Part shown: positions 16,458 through 25,948 of the stretch, in pieces
Position numbering within the stretch: the first letter of the stretch is position 1
Layout: each line of letters begins with the position of its first letter
Assembly (NCBI GenBank): GCA_002374055.1
Contig: DFLA01000036.1
Location: 1 to 60,165, forward strand
Length of the DNA: 60,165 nt
Direction: 5' to 3'
Origin: Caryophanales bacterium UBA3631
GTDB taxonomy: Bacteria; Bacillota_I; Bacilli_A; RF39; UBA660
Program-made: the position numbers and the translations under genes
Notes under the pieces: generated by a model
Told to the model about the DNA's origin: nothing
Seen by the model: only the letters and a program-made list of their open reading frames with translations
Database searches by the model: none

Positions 16458-16606
16458 GTAACACTCTCCTACTATCCTTATTTTAACTATATATATGATA
16501 ACATAAAATTCAAGAAAAATCGACATGAATACAAAAAATCGATAGATTTTTTCTACCAATTTCATATTAGTATAACTGAAACAAAATATATACTTTATTT
16601 AGAATA

Positions 16607-16637
16607 AAAAGGATTATACACTTGTATAATCCTTTAT
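16607..16637 (-). terminator. Terminator of the NPKTG cohesin-like gene
   Basis: Stem AAAGGATTATAC / GTATAATCCTTT with a 4-base loop and T run on the minus strand, between the two surface genes. Confidence 0.85.
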
Positions 16638-16643
16638 AATAAA

Positions 16644-17768
16644 TTATATTCTTTTCTTAAATAAACTTTTCTTTTTTGCTATTACATATCCTACAATAGA
16701 AGCGACAACTAATGTGATACTTACACCATGTACACCAGTTTTGGGATTGTTTACTGTATTGTTTTTAGTTTTTTCTGATACATCTTTTCCTTCTTCATTT
16801 AATCTATTGATGTTTATATTATATATTAATTCATTCCCATATTCATCTGCGACTTTTATAAGTATTTCGTTATCACCAACTTTTAAATTTTCAATTGTTC
16901 TTGGTCCAAATTCATCTGTGAATTTAAGGTATCCTTCTGTTAGTGATGTATCATATTGTGCATCTAAATTAACTTGTGTTATATCATTATTAATTGTGTA
17001 AGTATATTCGTATATTCCTGATTCCAATTGTATTTCTTTATCATTTATTTTTAAACTAGTTAACTCTCTTGATTCTGGTCTAGTAACTTTTATATTATAA
17101 TCTTTACTAACACCAGTTTCACTTGTTACTGTTATTTTAAAATTATTAATTCCGTATGATAGTGTTTTTTCTCCAATATCTCCTGATAATGATGCTGAAT
17201 TATCTGGTAGGAATGCTTGTATTGTAATTGAGTTTTTATATGTTGGAACATTTAATTCATAGTTTGTTTGGTCTGATGAAAAGTTTTCTATTGTGGACTC
17301 ATCAATTTGTATATCGCTTAGTATATTCATTTCTGATAAAACTCTAATACTATATGGTTGTACTGTAAAGTCTTCTTGTGTAAAACTAGCATCAGATAAT
17401 TTAACTTCTTTTAGTCCAACTCTAGTAGTTACACCACTTTCATTTCCTGCTTTAATTGTTATTGTACCTATATTAAAATTCCCACTTTTATTATTATCAG
17501 TATATAGTTCTATATTTCCATTTTCTCCATCACCTTCCCATGATGAATCTTTAACAAAGCTGATTAATTCTAGATTGTCTCCTAGATCAGTTTTAGCACT
17601 TATTGAACTAACACCTTCTGTAGTATTTGCTTTTATATTACATGTTGTTGTTTCTCCTTTTGATAATTTATTTTTTTCGCATGTTACAGTAACGTCTCCA
17701 GTTAACGCCTTAATACTAAATGGCGTTAATAAACTTATTATTCCTATTGAATATAAAATCTTTTTCAT
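16644..17768 (-). CDS. Sortase-anchored cohesin-like surface protein (NPKTG sorting signal)
   Basis: Protein of 374 residues. Signal peptide (1-21); cohesin-like domain (about 24-142) with SSWEGDGENGNIELYTDNN, clearly paralogous to the protein at 12192; two cadherin-like beta domains (about 150-320). It ends NNPKTG, a hydrophobic helix and KKKSLFKKRI, which is the order of a sortase substrate with an NPxTG-type motif. A class B sortase is encoded at 54688 and another NPKTG protein at 55456. A terminator separates it from the LRR gene, so it is expressed on its own. Role inferred: wall-attached receptor for dockerin proteins. Confidence 0.78.
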   Translation of the reverse strand: MKKILYSIGIISLLTPFSIKALTGDVTVTCEKNKLSKGETTTCNIKANTTEGVSSISAKTDLGDNLELISFVKDSSWEGDGENGNIELYTDNNKSGNFNIGTITIKAGNESGVTTRVGLKEVKLSDASFTQEDFTVQPYSIRVLSEMNILSDIQIDESTIENFSSDQTNYELNVPTYKNSITIQAFLPDNSASLSGDIGEKTLSYGINNFKITVTSETGVSKDYNIKVTRPESRELTSLKINDKEIQLESGIYEYTYTINNDITQVNLDAQYDTSLTEGYLKFTDEFGPRTIENLKVGDNEILIKVADEYGNELIYNININRLNEEGKDVSEKTKNNTVNNPKTGVHGVSITLVVASIVGYVIAKKKSLFKKRI

Positions 17769-17865
17769 ATTTTATCCTCCATTTTTATATATCATATCAT
17801 AAATTTATTGATTTTTTTCAATTACATTTATTTTTTATTTAGATATTGTCAAATAATTGTAAATA

Positions 17866-17893
17866 AAAATGTACAGTTTATTTTTCTGTACAT
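17866..17893 (-). terminator. Terminator of the Fur-type regulator gene
   Basis: Same AAATGTACAG / CTGTACATTT hairpin as at 12181. Both genes thereby end in the same five codons (KCTEK) and stop. Confidence 0.8.
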
Positions 17894-18249
17894 TTATTGC
17901 ATATTCCATCTATTTCTATTTTATGAGATATTATTTTAAATCCATTTTTTTCTATTGTTTCAACAGGGCATATATCTATTTCTTGTTTATTATGACATTT
18001 TATACATTTAATATAATGTTTGTGTTCTTTTATTTGATAGTATAGTTCATTTTTATGATTTATACTTGTTTCTATTACATTATTTTTTAGTAGTGTTTCT
18101 ATTGTTCTATATACTGTTGATTTATCTATTTGTGTTTTTGTTAATATATTTTTTATTGTTGCATCTAAATCTAATTCTTTAATTATATCTAATATTTCTA
18201 ATCTATTATTTGTTATTTTTAGATTGTGTTCTTTTAATAATTCTTTCAT
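17878..18249 (-). CDS. Fur-family metalloregulator (Zur/PerR/Fur type)
   Basis: Protein of 123 residues. N-terminal winged helix (KITNNRLEILDIIKE... DKSTVYRTIETLLKNNVIE) is typical of Fur proteins, with the C-terminal dimerisation part containing HKHYIKCIKCHNKQEID and a final CNKC. The two CxxC pairs form the structural zinc site. It overlaps the permease gene by 4 bases (ATGA), so both are one operon. The palindrome in front of the operon (19096-19114) is its likely operator. Which metal it senses is not provable here; zinc is the first guess. Confidence 0.85.
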   Translation of the reverse strand: MKELLKEHNLKITNNRLEILDIIKELDLDATIKNILTKTQIDKSTVYRTIETLLKNNVIETSINHKNELYYQIKEHKHYIKCIKCHNKQEIDICPVETIEKNGFKIISHKIEIDGICNKCTEK

Positions 18250-19082
18250 ATAAGTCCTATTAAATCTATTATTATTCCTGATATTATTCCTATTAGATAT
18301 ATTAAAGAAATTATTGTTATGTTTTCTTTTATGTTTTTATTTGTTTTGAATAGTATTAATAATCCTATTCCTGCTCCTGTTAATAGTCCTGATAGAGCTG
18401 CTCCTAATGTAATTGTACTACTTAGGTATAATTCTGTTATAAGTATACTTGCTCCACAGTTAGGTATTAGTCCTACTAAACTTGATAAGAAGTATGAGAA
18501 TATTGTATTTTTCATGAATAAGTTTTCTAAGAAGGATTCTCCTAGGTATTCAAATATAATGTTTATTATGAATGAAAATATCATTATAAATAATGTAATA
18601 CTTAATGTATGTTTTAAAGCAGATTTAATAATACTGTGATTATGATTACAGTTACAATGATCATGTTCACACAATGATTCTATTTGTGGTTGTTCTTTTT
18701 TTCTTAATACTAGATCTATTATAAATCCTGATATCATACCTATTAGGAATTTTAGTCCTAGTATTTTTAATATTATACTTGTATCTGCTTTATTAGCTAA
18801 TAATATAGGTAACATTTCATCACTTGTTGATAAGTATACTGATATTAGTGTACCAAGTGAGATTATTCTTGTTGCGTATAAATTTGTAGCTGATGCGCTT
18901 ATTCCACATTGTGGTATTACTCCAAGTAGGCTTCCAAAAAATGGTCCAAATTTTTTGGATTTTGTTATTATCTTTTTATTATTTATTTTGTGTTCTATAT
19001 ATTCTATTATTAAGAATGTAACAAATAAAAATGGTAATAGTTTTACTGTATCTAGTAGTGTATCTTGTATTATATCTAACAT
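18246..19082 (-). CDS. Putative heavy-metal permease/exporter (ArsP_2-like, 10TM family)
   Basis: Protein of 278 residues, almost all hydrophobic, about eight membrane helices in two related halves. Each half has a Pro-Gln/Asn-Cys-Gly motif (VIPQCGISASAT about residue 55; LIPNCGASILIT about 208), the hallmark of this putative metal-transporting family. A His/Cys-rich cytoplasmic loop (CEHDHCNCNHNH, about 140) could bind metal. The following Fur-type gene and its operator imply metal-controlled expression. Substrate and direction are unknown. Confidence 0.75.
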   Translation of the reverse strand: MLDIIQDTLLDTVKLLPFLFVTFLIIEYIEHKINNKKIITKSKKFGPFFGSLLGVIPQCGISASATNLYATRIISLGTLISVYLSTSDEMLPILLANKADTSIILKILGLKFLIGMISGFIIDLVLRKKEQPQIESLCEHDHCNCNHNHSIIKSALKHTLSITLFIMIFSFIINIIFEYLGESFLENLFMKNTIFSYFLSSLVGLIPNCGASILITELYLSSTITLGAALSGLLTGAGIGLLILFKTNKNIKENITIISLIYLIGIISGIIIDLIGLI

Positions 19083-19095
19083 ATTAATTCTCCTT

Positions 19096-19145
19096 AATGC
19101 AAAAATGTTGCATTTATCATATCAAATATTGTTATATATTGTCAA
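19096..19145 (-). promoter_or_regulatory. Metal-regulated promoter and Fur-type operator of the permease operon
   Basis: Minus strand: TTGACA (19140-19145), 18 bases, TATGAT (19116-19121). A 7-5-7 inverted repeat AATGCAA-N5-TTGCATT (19096-19114) lies just after the -10, on the transcription start, and ends at the ribosome site. Position and symmetry fit repression by the Fur-like protein of the same operon. Confidence 0.75.
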
Positions 19146-19149
19146 TAGA

Positions 19150-19172
19150 AAAAAGAGGAATTTATCCTCTTA
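19150..19172 (-). terminator. Terminator of ddl
   Basis: AAGAGGA / TCCTCTT stem followed by T6 on the minus strand, overlapping the ddl stop codon. Confidence 0.7.
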
Positions 19173-20352
19173 ATTTTCCTTTCATTCCTTTTGAACCTTT
19201 TAATCCATTGCAGTTACTTAATATGTTTGTTTCGAATGAATATGTTTTACTACTTCTATTTTTGAAGTCTTTTATTGCGATATTAATCATATCGTCTAAT
19301 AATTCATTGTATGGTTTTCCTGCTGGTTCCCATAGATAGAATGAAAGACTTCCTGGTATTGTATTTGGTTCATTTACATAGAATTTGTTATTTTTTTTAT
19401 CTATTATGTAGTCTATTCTACATACTCCACTTAGGTTTAGTGCTCTGAATACTTTTTTAGATGTTTCTTTTATTTCTTTTGTTAGATCATCACTAATTCT
19501 AGCTGGTATTACTCTATTTGTACTAGCCATTCCTTTTGAGCCTTTTGTTTTTCCTCCACCAAGGTATTTGTCTTGATATGATAGAAATTCGTCTGCTCCC
19601 ATTACTTCTTCTAGTACTCCTGTTTGTTGTGATTGGTAGTTTCCTAGTACACTACAGTTTACTTCTGTCATGTTTTCTATTACTTTTTCTACTACTATTT
19701 TTGTATCGTATTCAATTGCTTCTTCTATTGATTTTTCTAATTCGTCTTCTGTTCTTGCTATTGATATACCAACACTACTTCCTAGGTTAGCTGGTTTTAT
19801 TATAACTGGATATCCTAGGCGTTTTACTTTCTTTTCTATTTCTTCTTTTGATGTATAGTATTCTGTATCATAGAACCATGTGTATGGTACTACTGGAATA
19901 TCTTCTGCAGCAAATACTTGTTTCATCACTACTTTGTCTTGTCCTAATGCAGCTCCTAGTACTCTACTTCCTACATATGGAATTCCTACTGTGTCTAAGT
20001 ATCCTTGAAGTGTTCCATCTTCTACATTTATTCCATGTACTATTGGGAATGCTACATCAAGTTCAGCTACATCTTTTCTGAATAATCCTTTTGTATTTAC
20101 TAAGAAATAAGTGTTATCTTTTTTACAAAGTGTTACTTTTTTTGCATATCTTTTTAATAAATCCATATCTTTATAGATATTAATATCTTCTAACATTTTC
20201 CCTGTATACCATGTTCTATCTTTTCCAATATATATAGGAATAATATCGTATTTATTTCTATCCATGTTGTTTATTGCTTGTATTGCTGAAATAATACTTA
20301 CTTCATGTTCAACTGTTTCCCCACCGAATATAACTCCAACTTTTATTTTCAT
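19162..20352 (-). CDS. ddl: D-alanine--D-alanine ligase
   Basis: ATP-grasp enzyme that joins two D-Ala for peptidoglycan precursors. GVIFGGETVEHEVSIISA is the DdlA N-terminal signature; FPIVHGINVEDGTLQG, the GAALGQDKVVMKQ segment, KPANLGSSVGIS and YVNEPNTIPGSLSFYLWEP (metal and substrate residues) are all present. At 396 residues it is longer than the usual 350-370 because of a basic, Gly/Lys-rich C-terminal tail (after residue 370). Followed by a terminator; an eroded hydrolase gene lies upstream. Confidence 0.95.
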   Translation of the reverse strand: MKIKVGVIFGGETVEHEVSIISAIQAINNMDRNKYDIIPIYIGKDRTWYTGKMLEDINIYKDMDLLKRYAKKVTLCKKDNTYFLVNTKGLFRKDVAELDVAFPIVHGINVEDGTLQGYLDTVGIPYVGSRVLGAALGQDKVVMKQVFAAEDIPVVPYTWFYDTEYYTSKEEIEKKVKRLGYPVIIKPANLGSSVGISIARTEDELEKSIEEAIEYDTKIVVEKVIENMTEVNCSVLGNYQSQQTGVLEEVMGADEFLSYQDKYLGGGKTKGSKGMASTNRVIPARISDDLTKEIKETSKKVFRALNLSGVCRIDYIIDKKNNKFYVNEPNTIPGSLSFYLWEPAGKPYNELLDDMINIAIKDFKNRSSKTYSFETNILSNCNGLKGSKGMKGKLRG

Positions 20353-20362
20353 GTTTATACTC

Positions 20363-21096
20363 CTATCCTAAAAAGCTTTTTAATACGCTTATTGTTTGTC
20401 CTAATCTTTCTAAGTATGCATAATGTGTGCATCCTTCGTATACTACTAATCCTGCATCTTTTATTAGTTTTTCTAATTCGTATGCTCTTTCTATTGATAC
20501 TGCTTCGTCATTAGTACCCCATATTAGTAGTGTAGGACATTTTATTTTTTTGATATCTTCTTTTATGTCTAGGTTTACGTGACCTACTAATATATTTCTC
20601 ATAACTCCACTTGCGTTTCTATAGTCTGTAGAGCCCATGTGTCTTTTAGCAAAATCTTCTAATTTATTTAAGTACTGGTACTTTTTTTAACATTTTTAGA
20701 AGTCTTGCTTTCATAGTGACTTTTTGTATTTCTTTACAGAATGGACTTGCTAGGCAAACTAATTTTTCCGTTTCATACTTACTAGCATGTAATAGTCCTA
20801 GTTTTCCACCAAATGAATGTCCTATTATTATTGGCTTTTCTACTTTTAATTCTTCTAATGCCTTATGTATTAATTCAACATAATCGTAGCATGAGAAAAA
20901 CTTCTTTTGGCTCGCTACTGTTTCCAAATCCTGGTAAGTCAAAGATTACAATATCAAAGTCTTTAGTGAATCTATCACCTATTGGTTTCATCATATCAAT
21001 GTTTTGTCCCCAACCGTGTAATAAGACTATTGTTTTTCCTTCAATGTTTCCATATCTTTGATAGTTTAAGTTTACATCCATAATTTTCATTTTCAT
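20363..21096 (-). pseudogene. Alpha/beta hydrolase gene broken by two frameshifts
   Basis: Three frames together make one alpha/beta hydrolase. The first (from 21096) has VLLHGWGQN and DLPGFGNSSEP. Near 20892-20899 one extra base shifts to a frame with CYDYVELIHKALEEL and the nucleophile elbow IIGHSFGG. Near 20668-20672 a second extra base (cttAaataaat) shifts to a frame with LLIWGTNDEAVS and GCTHYAYLE. All catalytic motifs survive, so the gene is recently broken or the assembly has two one-base errors. Confidence 0.8.
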
Positions 21097-21165
21097 AAAA
21101 TCACCATCGCATGTAATTATACCATAAAAAAGAGAGACTTATAAATATAAATCTTCAAATATTCT

Positions 21166-21264
21166 TTATTTTCTATAGGTTTTTTTCTTTTTCATGTAAT
21201 TTATTAATCCTATAATGCCTCCAATGATTGCCCCTATTATTGTACATGTTAATATACTGTCCAT
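21166..21264 (-). CDS. Possible 32-residue single-pass membrane peptide
   Basis: ATG at 21264, five bases after the pyrG stop. MDSILTCTIIGAIIGGIIGLINYMKKKKTYRK is hydrophobic with a GxxxG-like core and a basic tail, an amino-acid pattern unlikely from random AT-rich DNA. No Shine-Dalgarno is seen, so translation may be coupled to pyrG. Function unknown. Confidence 0.35.
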   Translation of the reverse strand: MDSILTCTIIGAIIGGIIGLINYMKKKKTYRK

Positions 21265-21268
21265 TTTT

Positions 21269-22930
<1,662 letters not shown>

Positions 22931-22974
22931 TTATAGCACATTCACTATTTTCTATAAAATAGTTTTTTATAAAT

Positions 22975-23442
22975 TTATAAATATTTTTTTAGTACTTCCA
23001 TACTCATCTCTTGCATACTAACATATTCTGATACTATTTCATTTACTTTGTTATCGATTTCTTTTTTATTTAGTATTCTTCTTCCTTCTATTATTCCCAT
23101 ATTTATTCCTTGTAACAATAGTTCTGCAAGCTTGCTTGTTGTATCATCTGTTAGTGTTTTCATTTCTATTCCGTACCAAGTTTTGGCTTTATTTAGTGCG
23201 TTTGTTTCATGTGGTTTACCATCATTATATTCTGGATATATTTCTTCTATTTCTTCTTTGATTTTTTCATATTTTTCGTAGTCTTTTTGTAGATATTCTT
23301 TTAAGTCATTATTGTCTACTTTTTCTAGTATGAAGTGTATGGCATCCATTCCCATACATGCACCTTTACATATTTCGTCTAATGCATTTATGTTTTCACT
23401 ATTTTTTGTTTCTGATTCAGTTTTTGTTTCATTTTTTTCCAT
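22975..23442 (-). CDS. Hypothetical helical protein (ferritin-like/four-helix type)
   Basis: Protein of 155 residues, no signal peptide. After a charged N-terminal 18 residues it is almost entirely amphipathic helix: CKGACMGMDAIHFILEKV, a DYEKYEKIKEEIEEIYPEY segment, and LLLQGINMGIIEGRRILNKKE. The pattern resembles small four-helix proteins such as DUF2383-like or coat-associated helical proteins, but I cannot assign a family. It starts after GGTGATAAA. pyrG has its own promoter downstream. Confidence 0.55.
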   Translation of the reverse strand: MEKNETKTESETKNSENINALDEICKGACMGMDAIHFILEKVDNNDLKEYLQKDYEKYEKIKEEIEEIYPEYNDGKPHETNALNKAKTWYGIEMKTLTDDTTSKLAELLLQGINMGIIEGRRILNKKEIDNKVNEIVSEYVSMQEMSMEVLKKYL

Positions 23443-23488
23443 TTTATCACCATTTTTATTATGTGGTGATTTTATTTTTTTATTCTTT

Positions 23489-23980
23489 TTAATTTGAATT
23501 ATTTGATGTGTTTTGGCTTCTATTCACATCGTTTGTTATAGCGACAATTATTGCTAAAACGATTTCTTTTTTACTTATATCATTTATTTCTATTTCATAT
23601 TTATCTCCTATAGAAATAAATTTTCTTTTAATGCTTCCTATTTGATTATTGTTATCATCAAATACTTTAAAGTCTAACATAAAAAAGTTTCCATCAACTC
23701 TATATCCATTATTTAGTGTATAGTCGTTTTTAAATAGTTGGAATTTTTTTATTATTTGGAATTCTAATATATCGTTAATATAAACGTTATAGTGTGGAGT
23801 TAAGTGTAATATTTCTTGTTCTATATAAGCAACCTTGTTTCCTTCCATATCGTTTATTGTTGTTTTATCTCCTAATGATATGATTTTACTAGATATTTCA
23901 TATACATCTTTATCATTTTCATCTTTTACATAGAATCGATTATGAAATGAAAATAGTTTTTCATTAACATATAATTTCAT
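23489..23980 (-). CDS. LURP-one-related (YxjI-type) protein
   Basis: About 163 residues with the Tubby-like/LOR beta-barrel pattern: a run of beta strands with KLFSFHNRFYVKDENDKDVYEI, an IISLGDKT turn repeated later as FISIGDKYEI, and a C-terminal hydrophobic helix (VLAIIVAITNDV). These proteins may bind lipids or act at membranes; function in bacteria is unclear. The ATG at 23980 is chosen because AGAGGTG precedes it with good spacing; the upstream in-frame GTG lies in that site. Confidence 0.75.
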   Translation of the reverse strand: MKLYVNEKLFSFHNRFYVKDENDKDVYEISSKIISLGDKTTINDMEGNKVAYIEQEILHLTPHYNVYINDILEFQIIKKFQLFKNDYTLNNGYRVDGNFFMLDFKVFDDNNNQIGSIKRKFISIGDKYEIEINDISKKEIVLAIIVAITNDVNRSQNTSNNSN

Positions 23981-24026
23981 TTTTTTCACCTCTTTTTTAA
24001 TATTTTTTCTAGTTGTTCTAGATTAT

Positions 24027-24176
24027 TTATTGTTTTATATTTTGTTTTAGTTTTTCTATATCTAGTTTTTTTATATCTATTAGTTCTAATAGACGTGGTG
24101 TTAGATCCCAATTACCTGTTGTTGGGTAAGCTAATACTTTTCCAAAGTCTAATATTATATATTTTATATTTTTCAT
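24027..24176 (-). pseudogene. Truncated HAD-family hydrolase (N-terminal 49 residues)
   Basis: MKNIKYIILDFGKVLAYPTTGNWDLTPRLLELIDI matches the start of HAD phosphatases, with the nucleophile Asp motif LDFGKVL. The frame stops after 49 residues and the remaining core is absent. A good ribosome site precedes it. It is a gene remnant or a short product of unknown use. Confidence 0.65.
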
Positions 24177-24273
24177 ATAATCACATCCTGTAATTATTTT
24201 ATCATAATGTTTATTTATTTTTTGTATTTTTTTATATTTGTGAGTTTTTTGGGAGTTTTTATGGTAATAATAT

Positions 24274-24347
24274 AAAAAGGAATATCAATAAAGTTCGAGC
24301 TCGACATTCCTTTCTCAGGTAGGAGTGATAAATAATTCACTCCCTAT
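24274..24347 (-). ncRNA. Candidate small structured RNA or leader with own promoter and terminator
   Basis: Minus strand: promoter TTGACA (24376-24381), 17 bases, TAATAT (24353-24358). The predicted transcript of about 75 bases starts near 24347, has a 7-bp hairpin (GGAGTGA... TCACTCC, 24322-24343) and ends in AAAGGAAT...ATTCCTTTTT (24274-24313). The terminator's inner part holds the palindrome TCGAGCTCGA. It matches no family I recognise. The nearest gene downstream is the broken HAD ORF, so it is either an orphan sRNA or an old leader. Confidence 0.45.
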
Positions 24348-24380
24348 AAATAATATTATAATATTACAATGAAATTGTCA

Positions 24381-24412
24381 AATTTGTATGGAAAAATTCA
24401 ATCATACAAATT
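24381..24412. repeat. 10-bp inverted repeat just upstream of the candidate RNA promoter
   Basis: AATTTGTATG and CATACAAATT are separated by 12 bases and abut the -35 box at 24376-24381, so it could be a regulator site. Confidence 0.5.
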
Positions 24413-24509
24413 AACGTGGATCTAAATATATTTTCTTTTTGGATATAGGATAATAAAACCTTACTTCATATTCCATATATATTATATATTCTCCTTTTTA
24501 GGTATAATA

Positions 24510-24532
24510 AAACCTAGGAAATTCCTAGGTTT
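24510..24532. terminator. Terminator-like hairpin next to tRNA-Arg
   Basis: AAACCTAGGAA / TTCCTAGGTTT, a perfect 11-bp stem, ten bases past the 3' end of tRNA-Arg on the minus strand. The arms resemble the tRNA-Ser terminator. The tail on the minus strand (TTTATTATACC) is modest. Confidence 0.7.
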
Positions 24533-24542
24533 AATTTCTAAA

Positions 24543-24619
<77 letters not shown>

Positions 24620-24663
24620 AGTCTGTTCCAAAGAACAAACTAATTATACAGCAATTATTTAAT

Positions 24664-25623
24664 TTATTCAATACTTTTTAGTACACTTTTGTAAATTTCT
24701 TCGTTATTTACGTTAAAAACTATTTGTTTTACGTCATAATTATCTTCTATTGATAGACAAATTGTGTATATTACTTCTTCTAGTATTTCTTTTGTATCTA
24801 GGTTACTATATATATATTCATTAAAATTAAGATTTAGTGTATCTTCCATTTGTTCTACGCTTAATAGTTTTACGTTATCATTTAAAAAACTCATTAGGTT
24901 TGTATTATATATTTTTGAACTTTCTAGTTCGTCTATTACTATTTTTATTTTTTCTCTGTCATCGTTTAGATATTTTGTTACTGGTACATAGTAGTATTCA
25001 TTATCATTCTTGCTTACATAGTATGTTGTTACACTTGTTATATCTTTTGTTGTTGTAATATCATATTCTTTATTTATTCCAAAGTTTCTATCTAATGTAC
25101 TTGGTAGGTTTATATTTGTTTGTGGTAGTTTATTTAATAAATTACCTTCTATATATATTATTATTCCATCTATTCCATCTATGCTTGTTAGTGTAAATGT
25201 TAGTGCTTCTATCATTTTTTCTTCTAGTTCTTTTTTTATATTTAATATATCTTTTGAAAAGTCTATTTTTAGTATATTATTTTCTAATTTTAAATTTAAT
25301 AGTTTTGTGTCACTTGGTATTATTGATTTAAAACCATTTGGTATTTGATCTTCTTTTGTACTTCCTTGTATTAGTGATTCTATTAAATCTTGTGCTTTTG
25401 TTTCTATATCAGTTCCTGATACCATTATGTTTGTTAGACTTAACATGTTGTGACTGTCTAACAGGTAAATATTATTTGTTTCTACTGAATCATCAATATA
25501 TGTTACTTCGCTGTTTATGTTTTTTAATTCTTTATTTTCTGTTGGTATTAGATATATTAGGAATAATGCGAAGAGCGCTGATAGGGATATTAGTATTTTT
25601 TTTAAGTATATTTTTCTTAACAT
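24664..25623 (-). CDS. gerM: GerMN-domain spore germination/sporulation protein
   Basis: Protein of 319 residues with an N-terminal membrane anchor (residues 8-25) and two GerMN-type domains: the first around 65-160 (LIESLIQGSTKEDQIPNGF, then LENNILKIDFSKDI and IDGIIIYIEG), the second around 220-315 (IVIDELESSK, LNLNFNEYI). GerM of Bacillus works at the spore septum/cortex, stabilising the SpoIIIA-SpoIIQ channel, and acts in germination. It lies next to gerE, as in Bacilli. The first ATG follows GAGGTGG. Confidence 0.85.
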   Translation of the reverse strand: MLRKIYLKKILISLSALFALFLIYLIPTENKELKNINSEVTYIDDSVETNNIYLLDSHNMLSLTNIMVSGTDIETKAQDLIESLIQGSTKEDQIPNGFKSIIPSDTKLLNLKLENNILKIDFSKDILNIKKELEEKMIEALTFTLTSIDGIDGIIIYIEGNLLNKLPQTNINLPSTLDRNFGINKEYDITTTKDITSVTTYYVSKNDNEYYYVPVTKYLNDDREKIKIVIDELESSKIYNTNLMSFLNDNVKLLSVEQMEDTLNLNFNEYIYSNLDTKEILEEVIYTICLSIEDNYDVKQIVFNVNNEEIYKSVLKSIE

Positions 25624-25649
25624 GTTCCACCTCTATTAAAGAATATGAA

Positions 25650-25674
25650 AAAAGCACAATTTAATGCGCTTTTA
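25650..25674 (-). terminator. Terminator of gerE
   Basis: AAAAGCGC / GTGCTTTT imperfect stem with T run on the minus strand. Confidence 0.65.
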
Positions 25675-25878
25675 TAGAGAAATTTCTCCAATTTTTAATA
25701 ATTCTACTACTGCTGCTGCTCTACCTTTTACTCCTAATTTTTGCATTACATTTGATATATGGTTTCTTACTGTTTTTTCGCTTATATTTAGAGTTTCTGC
25801 TATTTCTTGTGTTATTTTATTTTGTACGAGTAAATTAAAGACTTGTTTTTCTCTTTTTGTTAAAATACTTTTTGTCAT
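25672..25878 (-). CDS. gerE: Late mother-cell transcription regulator GerE
   Basis: A 68-residue LuxR-type helix-turn-helix: LTKREKQVFNLLVQNKITQEIAE, then TLNISEKTVRNHISNVMQKLGVKGRAAAV. Length and lack of a receiver domain fit GerE, the sigma-K-dependent regulator of coat genes. Preceded by an AC-N16-CATATAATA promoter. gerM follows. It probably controls coat genes such as those at 11 and 43 kb, an inference from Bacillus. Confidence 0.9.
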   Translation of the reverse strand: MTKSILTKREKQVFNLLVQNKITQEIAETLNISEKTVRNHISNVMQKLGVKGRAAAVVELLKIGEISL

Positions 25879-25915
25879 AATCCCTCACTTCCTAGTTGGG
25901 TGACTTTACTCATAA

Positions 25916-25942
25916 TATTATATGTTAATTTTTTATTTTAGT
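25916..25942 (-). promoter_or_regulatory. Sigma-K promoter of gerE
   Basis: Minus strand: AC (25941-25942), exactly 16 bases, CATATAATA (25916-25924); a full match to AC-N16-CATANNNTA. gerE is a sigma-K gene in B. subtilis. Confidence 0.75.
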
Positions 25943-25948
25943 GAGTGA

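Noticed and set aside
24027..24176. Intact small HAD-like enzyme
   Set aside because: Only the first motif is present; 49 residues cannot form the fold.
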